Below, piece after piece: positions 60,783 to 64,000 of a stretch of DNA of 64,000 nt. Positions within the stretch are counted from its first letter, which is position 1. Each line of letters opens with the position of its first letter. Both the position numbers and the translations under genes were made by a program. Location of the stretch: contig CAZXUI010000015.1 of the NCBI GenBank assembly GCA_964643885.1, forward strand, positions 4,877 through 68,876, read 5' to 3'. The notes beneath the pieces were generated by a model that ran no database searches, was not told the DNA's origin, and saw only the letters and a program-made list of their open reading frames with translations. This DNA comes from CAADGL01 sp964643885. GTDB taxonomy: Bacteria; Planctomycetota; Phycisphaerae; UBA1845; Fen-1342.

Positions 60783-61484
60783 TTGAGTCTCGGCGTACTG
60801 TTCGACATGGACGGCGTGCTCGTCGCATCCGGTCCGGCTCACGCCGCGAGCTGGCGCCTCGTCGCGCGCAAACACGGCATCGAGCTCTCCGATGAGCGCT
60901 TCCGCGAGACTTTCGGCCGGCCGAGCCGCGAGATCATCCGCATCGTCTGGGGCGACCACGTCACGGACGAACAGATCCGCGCCATCGACGAAGAGAAGGA
61001 AGCCGCCTATCGCGAGCTGATCCGCGGCATGGTGCCGCTGGCCATCGGCACGCGCGAGGTGCTCGCCGAGCTTCAGCAGGCCGGGTTCGTGCTGGCCGTC
61101 GCCACGTCCGGCCCGCCGGAAAATGTCGAGCTCGTGCTGACCGAAACCGGCATCGACCGCTACTTCGCCGCGACCGTCCACGGCTTCGACATTCGCCGCG
61201 GCAAACCCGCCCCGGATTGCTTCCTGCTGGCCGCCCAGCGCTGCGGCCTGGCGCCCAGCGAGTGCGTCGTCGTCGAAGACGCACCCGTCGGCATCGAGGC
61301 CGGCCGCGCCGCAGGAATGAAGGTGATCGGCCTGGCCGGCACGCACGCTGGCGGCCGCCTGCTCGAGGCCGGCGCAGACTACGTCGTCAGCGACCTTCGT
61401 GAGCTGCGCCCGACCCTCGTCGCGGCATTGGTCGAGAGCAGCCAGTCCAGCGGCCGGCCGGCCGCCGCGCCCGGCGAGACCTGA
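60783..61484 (+). CDS. HAD-superfamily sugar phosphatase/phosphomutase
   Basis: 233 residues from a TTG at 60783, chosen because GGAG at 60772-60775 is 7 bases upstream and the sequence after it (LSLGVLFDMDGVLVASGPAH) is where family proteins begin. HAD motifs: nucleophile DMDGVL, Thr/Ser in VATSGPPENVELVL, Lys in RGKPAPDCFLLAAQ and the acidic pair in VVEDAPVGIEAGRAAGM. It belongs with beta-phosphoglucomutase-like and phosphatase enzymes acting on small phosphorylated sugars. Substrate unknown. Confidence 0.9.
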   Translation: MSLGVLFDMDGVLVASGPAHAASWRLVARKHGIELSDERFRETFGRPSREIIRIVWGDHVTDEQIRAIDEEKEAAYRELIRGMVPLAIGTREVLAELQQAGFVLAVATSGPPENVELVLTETGIDRYFAATVHGFDIRRGKPAPDCFLLAAQRCGLAPSECVVVEDAPVGIEAGRAAGMKVIGLAGTHAGGRLLEAGADYVVSDLRELRPTLVAALVESSQSSGRPAAAPGET

Positions 61485-61585
61485 GCATGCAACGCGGCCG
61501 GCGGCGGGGCAAGCAGCCGCGCGTCGGCCGCTAGGGACTACGGAGAAGCCATCCGACCTACCGCCCGGCAGAGGAGGAAGCCGCC

Positions 61586-63169
61586 ATGGCGAAATTCATG
61601 CGATTCGTCGCACTGACCGCATTCCTCGGGGTCATCGGCGCGGCCGTGTTCGTTCTCACCTCTCCGCGCGACCGCAGCGGAAGCAGTTTCGGCGGCCTGG
61701 ATCAATGGATCGGCCGGCAGATCATCGGCCTCGTCAATACCTTCCTCGTGCCGCAGATCTCCTTCGAATCGCTCAAGTACACGCCGCCGGCGACGGTCGA
61801 TCTGGCCGGCGTCGCCCTCACCGCGCCCGACGGCACGCGCGTCGTTGAGCTCCAGGCACTCACCATCCAACTCGCCGAGGTACCGCGCATCGGCCAGCCG
61901 CTGGTGATCGAGCAGGTCGCCATCCGCCGCGGCCAGCTCAACGTCATCGCCGACCCGGCCACCGGCACGATCCGCGGCCTGATGCCCCTCGTCCGCCAGA
62001 CCTCCGACACGACCTTCACGCCCGAAGGCGAGCCGACGCAGCAGTTCAAGCTCAGCGAAGTGCTCCGCTTCCGCCGCATCGAACTCGATCAGGTCGGCAT
62101 CTTCTTCGACCCCGGCAACGACATGCCGACCATGACCCTGGCCGGCATCAGCACGGTGCTCAAGATCGACCCGCCCAGGCCCGACGAGCCCGCCGGCTGG
62201 TACGCCCTCGACGTCGACCTCCAGCGCCCGCCGCTGTTCGAGCTCGCCGTCACCGGCCGGCTGAATCTCGACGACCTGGTCGCGGAGGTGAGCGACGGCC
62301 GGCTCACCGTCGACGTGAATGAATCCACGCTGCCCAGCCTGCCGCCCGAGATTCAGAAAATCCTGAAGGATTTCGACGCCCACGGACACCTGAGGATCAC
62401 CTTCTCCGGCGCTGCGCCGCTGCGCGACGCGCTCGCCGGACAGGCCGATGCGAAGGTGGCCATGAAGAACTTCTCGATCGCCGCGGGAGAATACCAACTT
62501 CCGATCGACGAGCTGAATCTGCACGCCGGCCTGTCCGAGCGCCGCGTCGTCCTGCACGCACTCGACGCCCGTGTGCTCGACGGAACGCTCAAGGCCTCCG
62601 GCAGTCTCCAGCCCGCCGCCGAGGGCATCCCGGCCGAGCTGAATTGGAACGTCGAGAACGTCGAGCTCGCCCGGGCGATGCGCGTCGCCTCGCCCGACGC
62701 CCGCCAGCAGCTCAGCGGCAAGGCCTTCTCCCACGGCTCCGCCACCACGAGCCTCCAAAACGTGCAGGGGACGCTGAGCGGCTCCGGCACGGCCGCGATC
62801 CGCAATGGCAAACTGCTGGCCTTGCCGATCGTGTCGGAGCTGAGCAAGGTGATGAAGATCATGCCGATGCTCAGCAAGCTCGAGCCCAAGGACCGCGCCG
62901 ATGCGACCTTTCGACTGGAGCCGGCCGCCGTGCGGCTGGAGCAGTTCGAGCTGGTGACGACCTTCCTGGCTGCCCGCGGCCGCGGGATGGTCACTTACGA
63001 CGGCCAGCTCGATCTGCGCGTCAACGCCGGCGGAATCGAGCGGATCAAGAATCTGCTGGGCGAAGTCGGGGGCATCTTCAACAAGCTGACCGACAAACTC
63101 GTCTCCTACCGCGTCACCGGTCCGGTCGCCAAGCCGAAGGTTTCGATCGCGGTTCTCGACGGGGGCTGA
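61586..63169 (+). CDS. AsmA-like envelope protein
   Basis: 527 residues, ATG at 61586 with a strong AGGAGGAAG ribosome site. A short N-terminal helix (VALTAFLGVIGAAVFVLTS) anchors it. The periplasmic part is beta-rich with repeated layered strands (VDLAGVALTAPDGTRVVELQ, QVAIRRGQLNVIADP). It ends in the AsmA-like C-terminal region: FSHGSATTSLQNVQGTLSG, SGTAAIRNGKLLALPIVSEL and KLVSYRVTGPVAKPKVSIAVL. Related proteins affect outer-membrane lipid balance. A second, much larger member lies at 18278, so at least two of these envelope bridges are encoded here. Confidence 0.88.
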   Translation: MAKFMRFVALTAFLGVIGAAVFVLTSPRDRSGSSFGGLDQWIGRQIIGLVNTFLVPQISFESLKYTPPATVDLAGVALTAPDGTRVVELQALTIQLAEVPRIGQPLVIEQVAIRRGQLNVIADPATGTIRGLMPLVRQTSDTTFTPEGEPTQQFKLSEVLRFRRIELDQVGIFFDPGNDMPTMTLAGISTVLKIDPPRPDEPAGWYALDVDLQRPPLFELAVTGRLNLDDLVAEVSDGRLTVDVNESTLPSLPPEIQKILKDFDAHGHLRITFSGAAPLRDALAGQADAKVAMKNFSIAAGEYQLPIDELNLHAGLSERRVVLHALDARVLDGTLKASGSLQPAAEGIPAELNWNVENVELARAMRVASPDARQQLSGKAFSHGSATTSLQNVQGTLSGSGTAAIRNGKLLALPIVSELSKVMKIMPMLSKLEPKDRADATFRLEPAAVRLEQFELVTTFLAARGRGMVTYDGQLDLRVNAGGIERIKNLLGEVGGIFNKLTDKLVSYRVTGPVAKPKVSIAVLDGG

Positions 63170-63190
63170 TTCCGCGCTGCCAGGTGGGTG

Positions 63191-63222
63191 GCATGCTTTC
63201 GCCGAAGGCGTAAGCGTGCTTT
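63191..63222 (+). terminator. Hairpin with T tail after the AsmA-like gene
   Basis: GCATGCTT-T-CGCC-GAA-GGCG-T-AAGCGTGC (63191-63219) forms 8-bp and 4-bp stems with a T-T mismatch and one G-T pair, followed by TTT. Located 22 bases after the stop codon. Confidence 0.6.
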
Positions 63223-63287
63223 GCCCGACTGCTCTCCTGCTCCCCTGTTCTCCTCTCCGGCCCGAAGGACCCTGGGGAACCTGCGCG

Positions 63288-63316
63288 TGGCATGGGCAAG
63301 CGCAGCGCGCCGGTGC
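63288..63316. repeat. Diverged relative of the 11551 palindrome
   Basis: GGCATGGGCAAGCGCAGC then GCGCCGGTGCC, similar to the reverse complement of 11551-11577 (CCATGGGCAAGCGCAGC). It lies in the convergent gap 63170-63362, which also has a CT-rich stretch (63228-63257) and no gene I can support. Confidence 0.5.
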
Positions 63317-63362
63317 CTGCTGCCGCGCACAGCGCTCATCGCCCCCGGGGGCCCCCGCGCCC

Positions 63363-64000
<638 letters not shown>

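Overview
Organism. The window is very GC-rich (about 70% by eye) and gene-dense on both strands. It looks like a planctomycete, most likely of the Phycisphaerae or a related uncultured lineage. Clues are a prepilin with the AFTLIELLVVVAIIALLISI-type signal, a secreted sugar dehydrogenase ending in a dockerin-like calcium domain, Ser/Thr kinases linked to ECF-type sigma factors, an mtEFG2/spdEFG2-like EF-G, zinc-ribbon membrane proteins and two AsmA-like proteins. kdsB implies a Kdo-containing outer membrane. The assignment is inference; no rRNA gene is present.

Layout. 1-7.7 kb: a sigma-54 activator (cut by the window edge), a small membrane protein, a pseudopilin, aspartate kinase, a CHASE2-like Ser/Thr kinase and a coupled secreted protein. 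7.9-11.7 kb: two tandem M14 carboxypeptidase paralogues, one intact and one lacking its metal and catalytic residues. 11.9-18.2 kb: ECF-like sigma factor, kinase-TPR protein and a propeller-M28-PDZ peptidase. 18.3-26 kb: a giant AsmA-like protein, a small protein with a structured leader, EF-G2, an S4-less TlyA-like methyltransferase and a lipoprotein. 26-30 kb: an MFS-PlsC fusion and a membrane protein carrying inserted palindromes. 30-33.6 kb: sigma/anti-sigma/secreted PDZ operon. 33.7-41.1 kb: smpB, a polytopic membrane protein, queC, sugar dehydrogenase-dockerin, metallo-beta-lactamase exonuclease, SRPBCC-TIGR01777 fusion and a zinc-ribbon protein. 41.3-45.6 kb: MacB-type permease, a secreted protein with a C-terminal sorting-like tail, small membrane proteins and a frame-broken PIN nuclease. 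45.6-50.8 kb: large antitoxin-like protein, P-loop/nucleoside-deoxyribosyltransferase-like fusion, tRNA-Leu(CAG), kdsB and pyrG. 50.9-53.1 kb: fabG, a 21-bp repeat array and a radical SAM protein. 53.3-64 kb: dolichol-phosphate-mannose-synthase-like GT2, GT87-like protein, a TPR/FtsX/ABC-ATPase export operon, HAD phosphatase, AsmA-like protein and the end of a MoxR ATPase.

How the parts fit. Most of the window is housekeeping and envelope biology: CTP supply (pyrG) beside its user kdsB, translation quality control (smpB, EF-G2), lipid handling (AsmA, PlsC) and secreted proteases. Signalling is typical of planctomycetes: kinases plus sigma factors, with one classical sigma/anti-sigma pair.

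Most interesting signals. (1) The radical SAM stop codon overlaps (TGATG) the start of a small frame that encodes seven copies of the heptapeptide MGDRSLT. The two copy variants differ only at synonymous positions, which raises the possibility of a repeat-bearing peptide substrate. A non-coding repeat remains a strong alternative. (2) Several families of short perfect palindromes are scattered through the window. Four copies lie in frame inside genes, and the three of one family are all read in the same frame, like the palindromic peptide-encoding elements of Rickettsia. (3) A PIN nuclease is coupled to a 330-residue antitoxin-like protein and to an unusual P-loop fusion protein. (4) An M14 peptidase has a degenerate tandem partner.
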